A DNA stretch of 64,000 nucleotides, from assembly GCA_963794745.1 (NCBI GenBank), contig CAWCEZ010000010.1, positions 744,001-808,000 on the forward strand. Reading direction: 5' to 3'. The notes under the pieces are model-generated. The model ran no database searches. It was not told the origin of the DNA and saw nothing but the letters and a program-made list of their open reading frames with translations. Below, piece by piece: positions 16,232-25,722 of this stretch. Numbering within the stretch: the first letter of the stretch is position 1; every line of letters begins with the position of its first letter. This stretch comes from Fen-671 sp963794745. GTDB taxonomy: Bacteria; Actinomycetota; Acidimicrobiia; Acidimicrobiales; Palsa-688. The translations under genes and the position numbers were made by a program.

Positions 16232-16732
16232 CTACTCGTAGTAGCCCGAGTGGATATAAAGGGACGGCACCCCTTCGGCCCGGAACATCTCCACGTTTCT
16301 CAGGTCGTCTTCGAAGCAGAGCTTTAGGTCGAGGCCCCGTGACCGGATATCCCTCACCGCCTCCTGCTTAAAGTGCCTCGCCGGCCGGTAATCGCCGTCG
16401 CGGCGCATCACGAGCAGGTCCCAACGAAGGTCGTGGCGACCCAGCCAGTCGACTGTCAGGTTGCCGATGCGCGCCGGCCGCGCCGTCAGGAGCACGATGG
16501 CCAACTCGGGCGCCAGCAGCTGGAGCAACGCCGCAACCTCGTCGACCAGAGGGTCGTCGGCTGACGCCGAGAAGAATGCCTCCCAGTCCGGTCGCGGCCT
16601 CTTGATGAAATGCTGGCGCGACTCGGCATTGGCGAGCACGCCGTCAAGATCAAATACGACGGCTTCGCCAACCTTCGGGCCTTCCCGCCACGTCCAGCGG
16701 CTGAGGCCGACTACTTCGTCGGTCGGGGTCAT
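16232..16732 (-). CDS. HAD-like phosphatase domain protein
   Basis: The protein has 166 residues. The HAD motif I appears as VVFDLDGVLANAESRQHF (DxDG), motif II as LLTARPARIG, and the acidic motif IV as LCFEDDLRNVEMF. The cap-less, short layout resembles polynucleotide-kinase 3'-phosphatase-like or hydrolase_2-like members that recognise a mono- or polynucleotide end. The start is uncertain: the ATG at 16732 has no clear ribosome site, and a later GTG just before GEAVVFDLDG is possible. Neighbours give no pathway. Confidence 0.75.
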   Translation of the reverse strand: MTPTDEVVGLSRWTWREGPKVGEAVVFDLDGVLANAESRQHFIKRPRPDWEAFFSASADDPLVDEVAALLQLLAPELAIVLLTARPARIGNLTVDWLGRHDLRWDLLVMRRDGDYRPARHFKQEAVRDIRSRGLDLKLCFEDDLRNVEMFRAEGVPSLYIHSGYYE

Positions 16733-16844
16733 GCTGGCACCGGGCCTCTAGTGTCCTTTGCCGGTCCGAAGCTGCTCCATACGGCCAGGATAGGTTGGTC
16801 ACGGGCACCACCCGGCGCCGCGTGGACGGCCCTTGCTGGGCGCC

Positions 16845-17426
16845 TCAGTTGTTGTTACCGGAAACGGCAATAATGACCGCCAACCAGGCGGCCCACAGCC
16901 CAAGCAGCACAAAGCCGACGATTATGCCGGCCAGCGCGAGGCCAGCGCCTTGCTGGGCTCCCGCGGACCGCTTGATCTGGCCGCGGGCGACGAACCCAAA
17001 GATGATCCCGAGGATACCGCCGACACCACAAAACAACCCAAGGATCGAGCACACGAGCGATGCAATGGCGAGGCCGTTGTTCTTCGGCGCCGGCGGGTAT
17101 GGCGAGAAGCCGCCGCTGGGATAGGGCTGGGAGTAACCCGGTGGGCCATATCCCGGCTGGCTATAGCCGGCTTGACCATAACCGGTCTGGCTATAGCCGG
17201 TCTGGCCGTACGGCCCCTGTTGGCCCTGAGGATAGGGTGCCGCCGGGTAGCCGGGCGCCGGGTAGCCGGGCTGGCCATAAGCCGTCGGCCCGTAGGTACC
17301 CGGGTTGGCGTTCGGTTCATCGCCGGCCGACGGTCCTTGAGACGGCGGTCCTTGAGGCGCCGGCGTACCGCAGGCTTGGCAGTATTGCCCGGGAGCTACT
17401 GGGGCTCCGCAGTTCGTGCAATTCAC
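16845..17426 (-). CDS. Zinc-ribbon, low-complexity, DUF4190-like membrane protein
   Basis: The protein has 193 residues. The GTG start has GAGGAGGCACC directly upstream. Residues 1-20 carry a zinc ribbon, CTNCGAPVAPGQYCQAC. Residues 40-110 are a Tyr/Gly/Pro/Gln repeat region with units of the type GYSQTGYGQ. The C-terminal 85 residues contain two TM segments, including IASLVCSILGLFCGVGGILGIIFG and ALAGIIVGFVLLGL, the DUF4190 pattern. Such proteins are common and uncharacterised in actinobacteria. It lies just downstream of nuoN on the same strand and may be read from the operon end. Confidence 0.85.
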   Translation of the reverse strand: MNCTNCGAPVAPGQYCQACGTPAPQGPPSQGPSAGDEPNANPGTYGPTAYGQPGYPAPGYPAAPYPQGQQGPYGQTGYSQTGYGQAGYSQPGYGPPGYSQPYPSGGFSPYPPAPKNNGLAIASLVCSILGLFCGVGGILGIIFGFVARGQIKRSAGAQQGAGLALAGIIVGFVLLGLWAAWLAVIIAVSGNNN

Positions 17427-17502
17427 GGTGCCTCCTCTCGGCTGCCGCGAACTCTACCACCGGTTTTCGTTGCCCCCTGGGAGGCGACAGCCTGGACGGT
17501 GC

Positions 17503-19188
17503 CTAGAGCGACCAGGGGAGGGCTAGCGAGTTGGTCATGGTGACCAGGACCCCGGTAACCCCGGCGAAGATCGTGAACCCGACGCAAATGACCAGGACAG
17601 CGCTGGTAGCCGCGGGGACTCGGATCCGGGCGGTGGAGGGTGCTCGCAGAGCCAGTGCCGTGTCCCGACCGGACAACCCTGCGGAAGCCATCGCTTGCAG
17701 GTCGGAGGTCCCGAACCCGGCAACACCGTCCGCTCCCTCAGTCGCCGGTTGGGCCTCGGGCGTGCTGTAAACGAGGAACGCGATGCGTAGGTAGAAGAAA
17801 GCCGCTATCGCGGCACCCAACATGCCGATGATGGCGAGCTCGTACTGGCCTTTGCCGACTACGGCCGAGATGACGACCCACTTGCCGAGGAAGCCACTGG
17901 TGAGGGGCACCCCGGCCTGCCCCAGCAGCAGCACGAGCAATGAGGCCGCCAGCCACGGGCTGCGCGAAGCAAGCCCACGCACAGCCCCGAGGTCGTTGCG
18001 GGCTTCCCCCCTGCCCTGCAGGACGCTGACTACGGCAAATGTGCCGATGACCAGGAACAGGTAGGTGAACAAGTAAAAGCAAACGCCTTTCACCCCGTTC
18101 GCGGTCCCGGCCTGTAACCCGATCAAGACAAAACCCGCCTGGCTTACCGACGAGTAAGCGAGCATGCGTTTGAGGTCTGCTTGGACGAGGGCGAGCACGG
18201 CTCCGACCAGTACAGAAGCCGCGGCCAGCACCCATATGATCGGCCGCCAGTTGGATGTCTCGGTCGGGAGCGCAAGCATTAGGACGCGGACCAGGCCGGC
18301 AAAGCCTCCGGCCTTGGCCACTGCGGCCATGTAGCCGACGAACGGCGTCGGGGCGCCCTGGTACACGTCCGGCGACCAGAAATGGAACGGCACGGCGGCG
18401 ACCTTGAAGCCCAAGCCGACGATGACGAGGCCCATGCCCGCCAGTAAGACGCCGGTGTGCACAACGGTGTTGGTAGCCAGGAAGACGATTATTTCGAAGT
18501 ACTGCGTCGAGCCAGTCGCCCCGTATATGAGGGCCACCCCGTAGATGAATATCGCGGAGGCAAACGAACCGAGGATGAAGTACTTGAGGCCCGCTTCGCC
18601 CGATGCTGCCCTGCGCCGGTGGTAAGCGGTCATCGTGTACAGGGCGATCGACATTATTTCGAGGCCCAGGAACAGGCTGATCAAGCTGGCAGCGTCGGCC
18701 ATGAGCACCGCTCCGGTAGAGCAGGCCATCATGAGGACGTAGGGCTCCGGGCCGTCCAGGTTCTCCCGGGTCAGGTAACCGTCCGAGACGAGCGCCCCTA
18801 GCAGCGTCGCAGCACCGAACAAGATGGCGAAAAAGGCTGCAAATTTGTCGTAGTAGAGCTGACCGCCCATGGTGAACGCGTTGCTGAGCGGGCTGAACGT
18901 GTTCGGCAGCTGCGTCCACTGCACAAGGCCGTCAACCACAGTGCCCAGGCTGGCGAGCACCGTGATGCCCGCCCACAGCCCGGGGTAGCGGCGCTTGGGG
19001 AGCATGGCCGCCATCAACAGGACTACCAGCGCACCACCACCGAGCAGGAATATCGGGACGAGGGCGGGATAGTTGATCGCTACCGAGATCGAGTTCTTGG
19101 CCGTGCAGAGGCCCGAAACAGCGCCCCCCGGCACCGCGGAGGTGGAGCCGCTGATCGTGCACCCCGCCGCGACCAAAGCGCCGGTCAT
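17503..19188 (-). CDS. nuoN: NADH-quinone oxidoreductase subunit N
   Basis: The protein has 561 residues. It is an antiporter-like proton-pumping membrane subunit of complex I. About 14 hydrophobic segments are visible; the key Glu lies in FLGLEIMSIALY, and the conserved Lys residues in LGFKVAAVPFHFWSPDVYQGAP and ALVQADLKRMLAYSS. The N-terminus carries about 35 extra residues with two Cys before the first TM. The ATG overlaps the nuoM stop (ATGA). It is the last gene of the operon. Confidence 0.96.
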   Translation of the reverse strand: MTGALVAAGCTISGSTSAVPGGAVSGLCTAKNSISVAINYPALVPIFLLGGGALVVLLMAAMLPKRRYPGLWAGITVLASLGTVVDGLVQWTQLPNTFSPLSNAFTMGGQLYYDKFAAFFAILFGAATLLGALVSDGYLTRENLDGPEPYVLMMACSTGAVLMADAASLISLFLGLEIMSIALYTMTAYHRRRAASGEAGLKYFILGSFASAIFIYGVALIYGATGSTQYFEIIVFLATNTVVHTGVLLAGMGLVIVGLGFKVAAVPFHFWSPDVYQGAPTPFVGYMAAVAKAGGFAGLVRVLMLALPTETSNWRPIIWVLAAASVLVGAVLALVQADLKRMLAYSSVSQAGFVLIGLQAGTANGVKGVCFYLFTYLFLVIGTFAVVSVLQGRGEARNDLGAVRGLASRSPWLAASLLVLLLGQAGVPLTSGFLGKWVVISAVVGKGQYELAIIGMLGAAIAAFFYLRIAFLVYSTPEAQPATEGADGVAGFGTSDLQAMASAGLSGRDTALALRAPSTARIRVPAATSAVLVICVGFTIFAGVTGVLVTMTNSLALPWSL

Positions 19189-20804
19189 TTCGAGCCTCCC
19201 GCTCCGGCCGCCGACGTCTTTTGCCCGCCTACCGGCAGGTCGACTACCTGGTCCGCCGGCACGGCGAACGTACCGTGCCCAACGCCCTGGCTCGGGATAC
19301 GCAAGCTCGGGTCTGCATACTCCACATGGGCGACCAGGTGGTCAACCGAGGGCTGGATGCGCTCAAGCAGAGGCTGCGGGTACACCCCGATGAAAATAAT
19401 CCCTGCCAGCAAGGGCGCGACAGCAAGACGTTCCATCCAGGTCATGTCGCGGATCCCCGCGTTCACCGCCTGGGCCGGGCCGTGGAAGACGCGCTGATAG
19501 GCCCACAGCAGGTACACCGCCCCCAGCACGACGCCCGTCGTGGCCACGACGGCCCACCAGCGGTGGGTGATAAAGGTACCTACAAGCACGAGGAACTCGC
19601 CGATGAAGCCGTTCAGCCCGGGCAGGCCGATGTCGCTCATGATGACGGCGATGAATACCCAGCCGAGCACCGGCATGACGGTCTGAAGGCCTCCGAGCTC
19701 GGAGAACCGGTAGGTCCGCCGCCGCTCCCAGACCATACCTACTAGGAGGAACAGCGCCCCGGTCGACAGGCCGTGGTTGACCATCTCGACTATCCCGCCG
19801 GTGATCCCCTGGGTGGTGAACCCGAAGAGGCCGATCACAATGAACCCGACCCCCGCCACCGTCCCGTAAGCAACGAGGCGCTTGAGGTCCTTTTGCATCG
19901 CTGCGACCACCGAGCCCCAGATGATGCCGATCGCGGCAAGCGTCAGGGCCAACGGAGCCAGCTTGACTGCGGCCGCCGGGAACATGAAAATGCCCCAACG
20001 CAGGATGCCATAAGCACCGAGCTTGAACAGGATGCCGGCCAACACCATCGACCCTCCCGTCGGAGCTTCCGTGTAGGCGTTGGGCATCCACGTATGGAAA
20101 GGGACGAGCGGCATCTTGACGGCGAAGGCCACCCCGAACGCGACGAGCAGCCACTCCTGGTCTGCCAAGGGCAGGTGCATGGCGTTGCGGGCGAGGTAAA
20201 CGATGTCGAACGAAGCACCCGAGCCGCTCTTGGCCTGGACGAGGAGGAACGTGGCGAGGATCCCGACGAACAGGAACGCTGAGCCCGCGAAGGTGTAAAG
20301 GAAGAACTTGGTCGCTGCGTAGCCGCGTTGGGCCCCGCCGCTGCTCACGATCACGAAATAACCGGGTACCAGAGTGACCTCGAAGGCTACGAAGAACAGG
20401 AACGCGTCGAGCGATAGGAAGCTGGCCATGCATGCCGACTCGAGCAGGAGCATCCAACCCAAATAGGCCTTCTGGGAGCGTTCTACCGGGGGGCTCGCCA
20501 TCGCGATAGGGAACAGCAGCGCCGTCATGGCAACCAGGAACAGCGAAATCCCGTCCACTCCGAGGTACCACGAAATATCGAGCGCCCCGAACCAGCTTTC
20601 CCTGCTCGTGAACTGGAAGCCTGCATTGGCGTTGCCCGTCTTGAACGCGACGACCATCCAGGCGACGAACGCGAGCTCGATCACCCCCGCAGCCACGGCG
20701 AGGCGCTTGGCGAACGTCGCAGCAAAGGGTGCCGGCATGACGGCGACCGCGCAGGCCGCGCCCGCAGGCAGGAAGACTATTACGTCCAGCACAGGGAAGC
20801 CCAT
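19185..20804 (-). CDS. nuoM: NADH-quinone oxidoreductase subunit M
   Basis: The protein has 539 residues, a membrane antiporter-like subunit. Conserved FEVTLVPGYFVI-like Glu helix, AVKMPLVPFHTWMPNAYTEAP (broken-helix Lys), and KDLKRLVAYGTV are all present, as is the late LPGLNGFIGEFLVLVG. The C-terminal 50 residues are a soluble tail. The start lies 2 bases past the nuoL stop. It pumps protons in the distal arm of complex I. Confidence 0.96.
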   Translation of the reverse strand: MGFPVLDVIVFLPAGAACAVAVMPAPFAATFAKRLAVAAGVIELAFVAWMVVAFKTGNANAGFQFTSRESWFGALDISWYLGVDGISLFLVAMTALLFPIAMASPPVERSQKAYLGWMLLLESACMASFLSLDAFLFFVAFEVTLVPGYFVIVSSGGAQRGYAATKFFLYTFAGSAFLFVGILATFLLVQAKSGSGASFDIVYLARNAMHLPLADQEWLLVAFGVAFAVKMPLVPFHTWMPNAYTEAPTGGSMVLAGILFKLGAYGILRWGIFMFPAAAVKLAPLALTLAAIGIIWGSVVAAMQKDLKRLVAYGTVAGVGFIVIGLFGFTTQGITGGIVEMVNHGLSTGALFLLVGMVWERRRTYRFSELGGLQTVMPVLGWVFIAVIMSDIGLPGLNGFIGEFLVLVGTFITHRWWAVVATTGVVLGAVYLLWAYQRVFHGPAQAVNAGIRDMTWMERLAVAPLLAGIIFIGVYPQPLLERIQPSVDHLVAHVEYADPSLRIPSQGVGHGTFAVPADQVVDLPVGGQKTSAAGAGGSK

Positions 20805-20806
20805 GT

Positions 20807-22801
20807 TCAGCTCCCCGTCCTGAAGGTCAGGTACACGAGGACAACAACGAGACCGACGCCGATACCGAGCGCGTAGGTGCGGATGTAGCCGTTTTGCAAC
20901 TTCCGCAGGGCCCGGCCAGAAAGGCCAAGCGATGTAGCGACCCCGTTGACAACCCCGTCAACGACCTTGGTGTCCATGACGAAAGCGAGGGTGTTGGCCA
21001 TGGCCCGCACCGGGCCGGAGACCGTTGCGGAGACGGCATCGTCGAAGTACCAGGCCCGCCGGAGGAAATTCGGCTCGAGCCTGGGGTGCGACGCCGTCCT
21101 CCAGGTGGTGAGACCGAGGCCGAGGCCTGTAAGTGCGACTGCCGTCGTAATTATCGACAGCGCCCATTTGGTACCCGTGCTTACCGTCGCCCCGGTAACT
21201 GCAGGGAAGACCGGGCTCAAGAAGTGCGCCAAAAAGTTGAGGTGCCAGGCTGGGAAATTGATACCGCCGCCCAACACCGCGGCGATCGCCAGCAGCACAA
21301 GGGGGACGGCCATCGTCCAAGTCGGGTCGCGGGGCTCAGCCTCTTCGTGGGCGACGGCCGGCAAGCCCGGCCCGGTCCCTTCCTCGTCTTCGCTGTGGGC
21401 GGATCCGGCCGTGCTATGAACCTCGGCTGGCCTGGCCTCTTTCCAGCGTGCCTGGCCGGTGAACACCAGAGCGAACTGGCGGCTCATGTAGTACGCCGTC
21501 AGCCCGGCCGTGACGAGCGCGATTGCCCACAGCACCTTGTTCATTCCCCAAGCCGAAGCCAGGACGGCGTCCTTGGACCAGAAACCTGCCAATGGAGGTA
21601 TCCCTGAGATCGCCAGCCAGCCGATGGCAAAGGTCAGTGCCGTCAGGGGCAGGTACTTGGCGAGGCCGCCCATCTGCTTCATGTCCTGTCGGTTCGCCAT
21701 TGCATGGATCACCGCGCCGGCAGCGAGGAACAGCAGCGCCTTGAAGAAGGCATGGGTCAGCATGTGGAAGATCCCGTCGACGTAGTCCCCCGCACCGATA
21801 GCCAGGAACATGTACCCGAGCTGGGAAACGGTCGAGTACGCGAGCGCCTTTTTTATGTCGTCCTGAGCGCAGGCGATCGTGGCGGCAAGAAAGGCCGTGC
21901 CTGCCCCGGTGCAAGCCACGACCCAGGAGGTGGCGTGGGCATAGTGCAGCATGGGTGCCACGCGGGCCATCAGGTAGACGCCGGCGGTGACCATGGTGGC
22001 AGCATGGATGAGCGCTGAGATCGGTGTCGGGCCTTCCATGGCGTCCGGCAACCAGATGTAGAGCGGGATCTGGGCAGACTTACCGATCGCGCCAAGGAAG
22101 AGCAGCAACGTTATCGCCGTTGCCGTCGTCCCGTCGATCGCTCCCGGGGTGCCGGTGAGGAGCCCCGTTGTGTGGCCTTTTACCACGGTGCCCAGGACCG
22201 CTGAATAGTTGAGGGAGCTGAAATGGTCGAACATCAGGAACATCGCAAGAAGGAAGCCGACGTCGCCCACTCGGTTGGTCACGAAGGCCTTTTTGGCGGC
22301 GACGGCAGCGACCTCACGCTGGAACCAGAACCCGACCAAACCGTAGGAGCAGAAGCCGACGCCTTCCCACCCGAGGAAAGAGAACAGGAAGTTGTCTGCC
22401 AGGACAAGGACGATCATCGAGAACAGGAACAGGTTGAGGTAGACGAAGAACCTGTCGAACCCCGGGTCCCGGTGCATGTAGCCGATCGAGTACATATGGA
22501 TGGCCGTCGAAACACCGGTCACGAAAAGCGCCATCGTGATCGACAGGGGGTCCAACTGCAGGCCCGCATTCGCGTGGAGGCCGGCTACGGGGAACCAGGT
22601 GAAGATGTTCAGGTCGGTGACACGCTCGCCGGCCGGTTTGCCGAGCATGGTTACCCACACCACGAGGGATGCGACGAACGAGCCACCCGCAGCCGCGGTC
22701 CCGACCCAGCCCGCGACCGGCTCTCCCAGGCGTCGCCCGAGGACCAGGTTGATGATAAAGCCGATCAGCGGCAGCGCGACTATGGCGTAAGCGGCGTTCA
22801 C
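20807..22801 (-). CDS. nuoL: NADH-quinone oxidoreductase subunit L
   Basis: The protein has 664 residues; GTG start. It is the most distal proton-pumping subunit. The N-terminal half holds GWEGVGFCSYGLVGFW, KSAQIPLYIWLPDAMEGPTPISALIHAATMV, and DIKKALAYSTVSQLGYM. A soluble, charged stretch (SAHSEDEEGTGPGLP) separates the core from the C-terminal lateral helix region, which ends near the hydrophobic IRTYALGIGVGLVVVLVYLTF. The length and motifs are normal. Confidence 0.96.
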   Translation of the reverse strand: MNAAYAIVALPLIGFIINLVLGRRLGEPVAGWVGTAAAGGSFVASLVVWVTMLGKPAGERVTDLNIFTWFPVAGLHANAGLQLDPLSITMALFVTGVSTAIHMYSIGYMHRDPGFDRFFVYLNLFLFSMIVLVLADNFLFSFLGWEGVGFCSYGLVGFWFQREVAAVAAKKAFVTNRVGDVGFLLAMFLMFDHFSSLNYSAVLGTVVKGHTTGLLTGTPGAIDGTTATAITLLLFLGAIGKSAQIPLYIWLPDAMEGPTPISALIHAATMVTAGVYLMARVAPMLHYAHATSWVVACTGAGTAFLAATIACAQDDIKKALAYSTVSQLGYMFLAIGAGDYVDGIFHMLTHAFFKALLFLAAGAVIHAMANRQDMKQMGGLAKYLPLTALTFAIGWLAISGIPPLAGFWSKDAVLASAWGMNKVLWAIALVTAGLTAYYMSRQFALVFTGQARWKEARPAEVHSTAGSAHSEDEEGTGPGLPAVAHEEAEPRDPTWTMAVPLVLLAIAAVLGGGINFPAWHLNFLAHFLSPVFPAVTGATVSTGTKWALSIITTAVALTGLGLGLTTWRTASHPRLEPNFLRRAWYFDDAVSATVSGPVRAMANTLAFVMDTKVVDGVVNGVATSLGLSGRALRKLQNGYIRTYALGIGVGLVVVLVYLTFRTGS

Positions 22802-22810
22802 AGTGTCGCC

Positions 22811-23116
22811 TCAGCCTTTCAACGAACTGATGTCGTCAGCGGTCGCCCCGCTGCGCCGTCGGTAGATGGCGACGATGATGCCAAGGCCGACGACGACCTC
22901 AGCGGCGGCGACAACAAGCACGAAGAACACAGCGTCCTGGCCGCCAAGGTCGTTCAGCATGCGGGCAAATGTCACAAACGTCAAGTTGACGGAGTTCAAC
23001 ATCAGCTCGATGCACATGTACATGACCAAGATGTTGCGCCGCACGAGCAGGCCGGTCGCGCCGACGCTGAACAGTACTGCTGCAAGTACCAGGTACCACG
23101 GGCCGGGAACGGTCAT
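22811..23116 (-). CDS. nuoK: NADH-quinone oxidoreductase subunit K
   Basis: The protein has 101 residues with three TM helices. The Glu residues needed for proton transfer lie in MYMCIELMLNSVNLTF and AAAEVVVGLGIIVAIYR. The ATG overlaps the reconstructed nuoJ stop (ATGA at 23113-23116), the pattern seen across this operon. Normal length. Confidence 0.96.
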   Translation of the reverse strand: MTVPGPWYLVLAAVLFSVGATGLLVRRNILVMYMCIELMLNSVNLTFVTFARMLNDLGGQDAVFFVLVVAAAEVVVGLGIIVAIYRRRSGATADDISSLKG

Positions 23117-23765
23117 CGCACGGGCGTCCCGGGTCGGTGGTTTTCCTGTGAAGCCGGCGGCCTGGCAGCGGTCTTGCGCTGGGTTTCGGGGCTGCTTTGG
23201 GCGGCGCGACGCACCAGCACTACGGCCGCAACAACGGCGATGACGAGCAAAGCGCCTGTCATTTCAAACGGGAGCAGGTAGGCCGTGAAAATGCTCTGGC
23301 CGAGCTTTTGTACGTTCTCGCCGGGCCCGTTGAGGGCCCGGTGGACGCTTTGGCACCGGTCGCCCAGAACCGGACCTGGGTGAGCACGAGGAGGCTGATC
23401 AGGGCAACGAGGCTCACCACGATCGCCACCGGCGTCAGGCCTCGCATCTTGTCCTGTTTGCGGGGCTCGCGTCGGTCGACCCCCAGCAGCATGATCACGA
23501 ACAGGAACAGGATCACGATCGCACCGCCGTACACGATTATCTGGACGGCGGCCAAGAAGTCTGCGCTTTCGTCAATGAAGAGGAGCGCGATCCCGAAGAT
23601 GGTCATGACGAGCGAGAGGGCGCAGTGCACCGGGTTGCGCAAGAGGATGACGCCGAACGCGCCCAACACCGAGATTGTTGCGCCGACGGCATAGACCGCC
23701 CACGCAGATGCATTGGCTAGGTCGGCCCCTGAAGCACTGGCGGCGTTGCTGGCGGCTACGAGCAT
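23113..23765 (-). CDS. nuoJ: NADH-quinone oxidoreductase subunit J, one frameshift
   Basis: The N-terminal 145 residues (ILLRNPVHCALSLVMTIFGIALLFIDESADFLAAVQIIVYGGAIVILFLFVIM) are in one frame. After about TGAK the protein continues in the next frame as GENVQKLGQSIFTAYLLPFEMTGALLVIAV in pieces, ending in a charged tail and a TGA that overlaps the nuoK start. The net change is minus one base near 23350-23356. The conserved fifth TM helix lies after the break, so the break is most likely a missing base in the sequence rather than a shortened protein. Confidence 0.88.
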
Positions 23766-23767
23766 CG

Positions 23768-24544
23768 CTAGTTGGCCTCCGCTTGGTTTGTACCGGTTTG
23801 GCTCGTGGCGGTTTGGGAGCCGCCTGGCCGCCTGACCGGGCTAACCGTGTTCCCTCCGGCACCCTTGACTTCGGCCGCTCCGGCTTCCCGGACCGAGATG
23901 TCGAAGTCGGCATGCACGTCAGCAGCTTGCGGGTCGGACTGGCCGGCCTGGGCGGGCCGGACGCCGTAGCCGAGCTCGCCGGACCATAACGGCGTACCTT
24001 CCAGGTCCGCCCGTCCCGATGGGGAGGTCGCCCTCACCCAGCCAGAGGTGTTGCGGTCGTCGCCCGGTTTCCAGTCCTCCCACGGCAGCACCTTGGGTTT
24101 GCCCGAGTCGTCGACCACCAGTTCGGATTTCGTGTATATGGCGTCCTGCCTGTTGCTGAACGAGAACTCGAAAAGCTTCGACTCGGTTATTGCCTCCGTC
24201 GGGCAAGCCTCCACGCAAAGGTCACAGTGGATGCAGCGCAGGAAGTTGATCTCGTAAACGAAGCCATAACGCTCGCCGGGCGATACCGGTGCGTCCGGCG
24301 GGTTGTCTGCTCCGCGCACGTAGATGCATTTTGCGGGGCAAACGCCGGCGCACAGTTCGCACCCGATGCACTTTTCCATCCCGTCTTCGTAGCGGTTAAG
24401 CACGTGGCGACCGTGGAGGCGCTCCGGCTTGGGCCGCTTTTCTTCGGGGTACTGGACCGTGACCTTGGGTTTGAGCGGTTGCTTGCCGGTCACCACAAAG
24501 CCTTTGAAAAAGTTGACGAACGCGTTGTGGGTAAGGAAGCTCAT
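23768..24544 (-). CDS. nuoI: NADH-quinone oxidoreductase subunit I, long C-terminal tail
   Basis: The protein has 258 residues. Two 4Fe-4S sites are complete: CIGCELCAGVCPAKC and CIHCDLCVEACPTEA. These carry electrons from NuoG towards NuoB. The core ends by about residue 165; the remaining 90 residues are an Ala/Gly/Thr/Gln-rich tail (ending TNQAEAN) not found in short homologues. Tails of this kind occur in some actinobacterial complex I subunits. Its ATG overlaps the nuoH stop (ATGA). Confidence 0.95.
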   Translation of the reverse strand: MSFLTHNAFVNFFKGFVVTGKQPLKPKVTVQYPEEKRPKPERLHGRHVLNRYEDGMEKCIGCELCAGVCPAKCIYVRGADNPPDAPVSPGERYGFVYEINFLRCIHCDLCVEACPTEAITESKLFEFSFSNRQDAIYTKSELVVDDSGKPKVLPWEDWKPGDDRNTSGWVRATSPSGRADLEGTPLWSGELGYGVRPAQAGQSDPQAADVHADFDISVREAGAAEVKGAGGNTVSPVRRPGGSQTATSQTGTNQAEAN

Positions 24545-25722
24545 GGCGTGTCCAGTTCAGCTAGCAAGCCTTCTTGGGGCTGCGACTTGCCGACGTCGAC
24601 AGCGCGCGACAGAACGAGGAACCCGAGAGCGCTGGCGGCCAGCGCCAGAAAGCCCCAGAACCCGTCCTTGCCAATGCGAGCTCCCGCCACGATGAGGAGC
24701 AGCCCAAGGGAGGCGGGGATGAGGCACTTCCAGCCGAGGTCCATGAGCTGGTCGTAGCGGAGCCGGGGCAGTGTCGCCCGGATCCATATGTAGATGTAGA
24801 GGAGTACGAGGACCTTCAATGCGAACCAGGCCGGGCCGATCGAGTGGCCGGCAATGGCGGGGCCATCCGGCCCTCCTAGGAACAGCGTCGTGAATATTGC
24901 CGAGTTCGTGACGAGCGCCATGTACTCGCCCAGGTAGAAGAGCGCGAAGCCGATCGAGGAGTACTCGAGGTTGAAACCGCCCGCTAGTTCCTCCTCGGCC
25001 TCGACGAGGTCGAAAGGAGGCCGTGTCATTTCCGCAGTTATCGCCACGAAGAAGATGGCAGCAGGGGCGCCGAAGGCGCGGAAGATGTTCCAGTGGTACA
25101 AGAACCCGCCATGCTGGGCGGCGACGATGGCGCTTGTATGCAGGGACCCGCTGAGCAGCACGACGGTCGCGACGGTCAGGCCGAGGGCAGCCTCGTACGA
25201 GATCATCTGCGCGCTTGCGCGCACTGCGCCGATCAACGGGTACTTCGACCCTGACGACCACCCGGCCAACATCACCCCGTACACGGTGACGCTGGACGCC
25301 ATCAGCATGACCAGGATCCCCCATGACGGGTCGGCCAGCTGCAGGCGCGTCGTATAGCCGTCGACAGTGATCGTCCCGCCGACCGGCACGATCGAAAAGG
25401 CTACGAACGCGGGGACCACGGCTATTACGGGGGCGATCCGGTACACGATCTTGTCAGCGGTGGCGGGTAGGAGCGCCTCTTTGAAGAACAGCTTGAGGCC
25501 ATCGGCGAGCGATTGCAGCCAGCCCAACGGGCCTGCTCGGTTCGGGCCCCAGCGGGTCCCGAGCCGGGCGATCGCTTTGCGCTCGTACATGATCATGAAG
25601 AGCACCGAGAGCATCAAGAGGGCAAAAACTGCGATGAGCTTCACCAGCAGGATGATCCAGACGACGAGGTCGAGGCCCTTGGCGAAGAGCGGGTCGCCCG
25701 TGTACGCGGCCAGGTAGCTCAT
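24541..25722 (-). CDS. nuoH: NADH-quinone oxidoreductase subunit H
   Basis: The protein has 393 residues from the ATG at 25722, which overlaps the nuoG stop; the open frame upstream is nuoG antiphase sequence. It is the membrane subunit forming the quinone chamber. Conserved YERKAIARLGTRWGPNRAGP, the TRPPFDLVEAEEELAGGFNLEYSS loop (in pieces), and eight TM segments are visible. The C-terminal extension has one further hydrophobic segment and a charged end. Confidence 0.95.
   Translation of the reverse strand: MSYLAAYTGDPLFAKGLDLVVWIILLVKLIAVFALLMLSVLFMIMYERKAIARLGTRWGPNRAGPLGWLQSLADGLKLFFKEALLPATADKIVYRIAPVIAVVPAFVAFSIVPVGGTITVDGYTTRLQLADPSWGILVMLMASSVTVYGVMLAGWSSGSKYPLIGAVRASAQMISYEAALGLTVATVVLLSGSLHTSAIVAAQHGGFLYHWNIFRAFGAPAAIFFVAITAEMTRPPFDLVEAEEELAGGFNLEYSSIGFALFYLGEYMALVTNSAIFTTLFLGGPDGPAIAGHSIGPAWFALKVLVLLYIYIWIRATLPRLRYDQLMDLGWKCLIPASLGLLLIVAGARIGKDGFWGFLALAASALGFLVLSRAVDVGKSQPQEGLLAELDTP

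Noticed and set aside
19363..20571. Long antisense frame within nuoM
   Set aside because: It is an out-of-frame Arg/Pro/Gly-rich shadow of a clearly conserved gene; many GC-rich genes in this window show the same.
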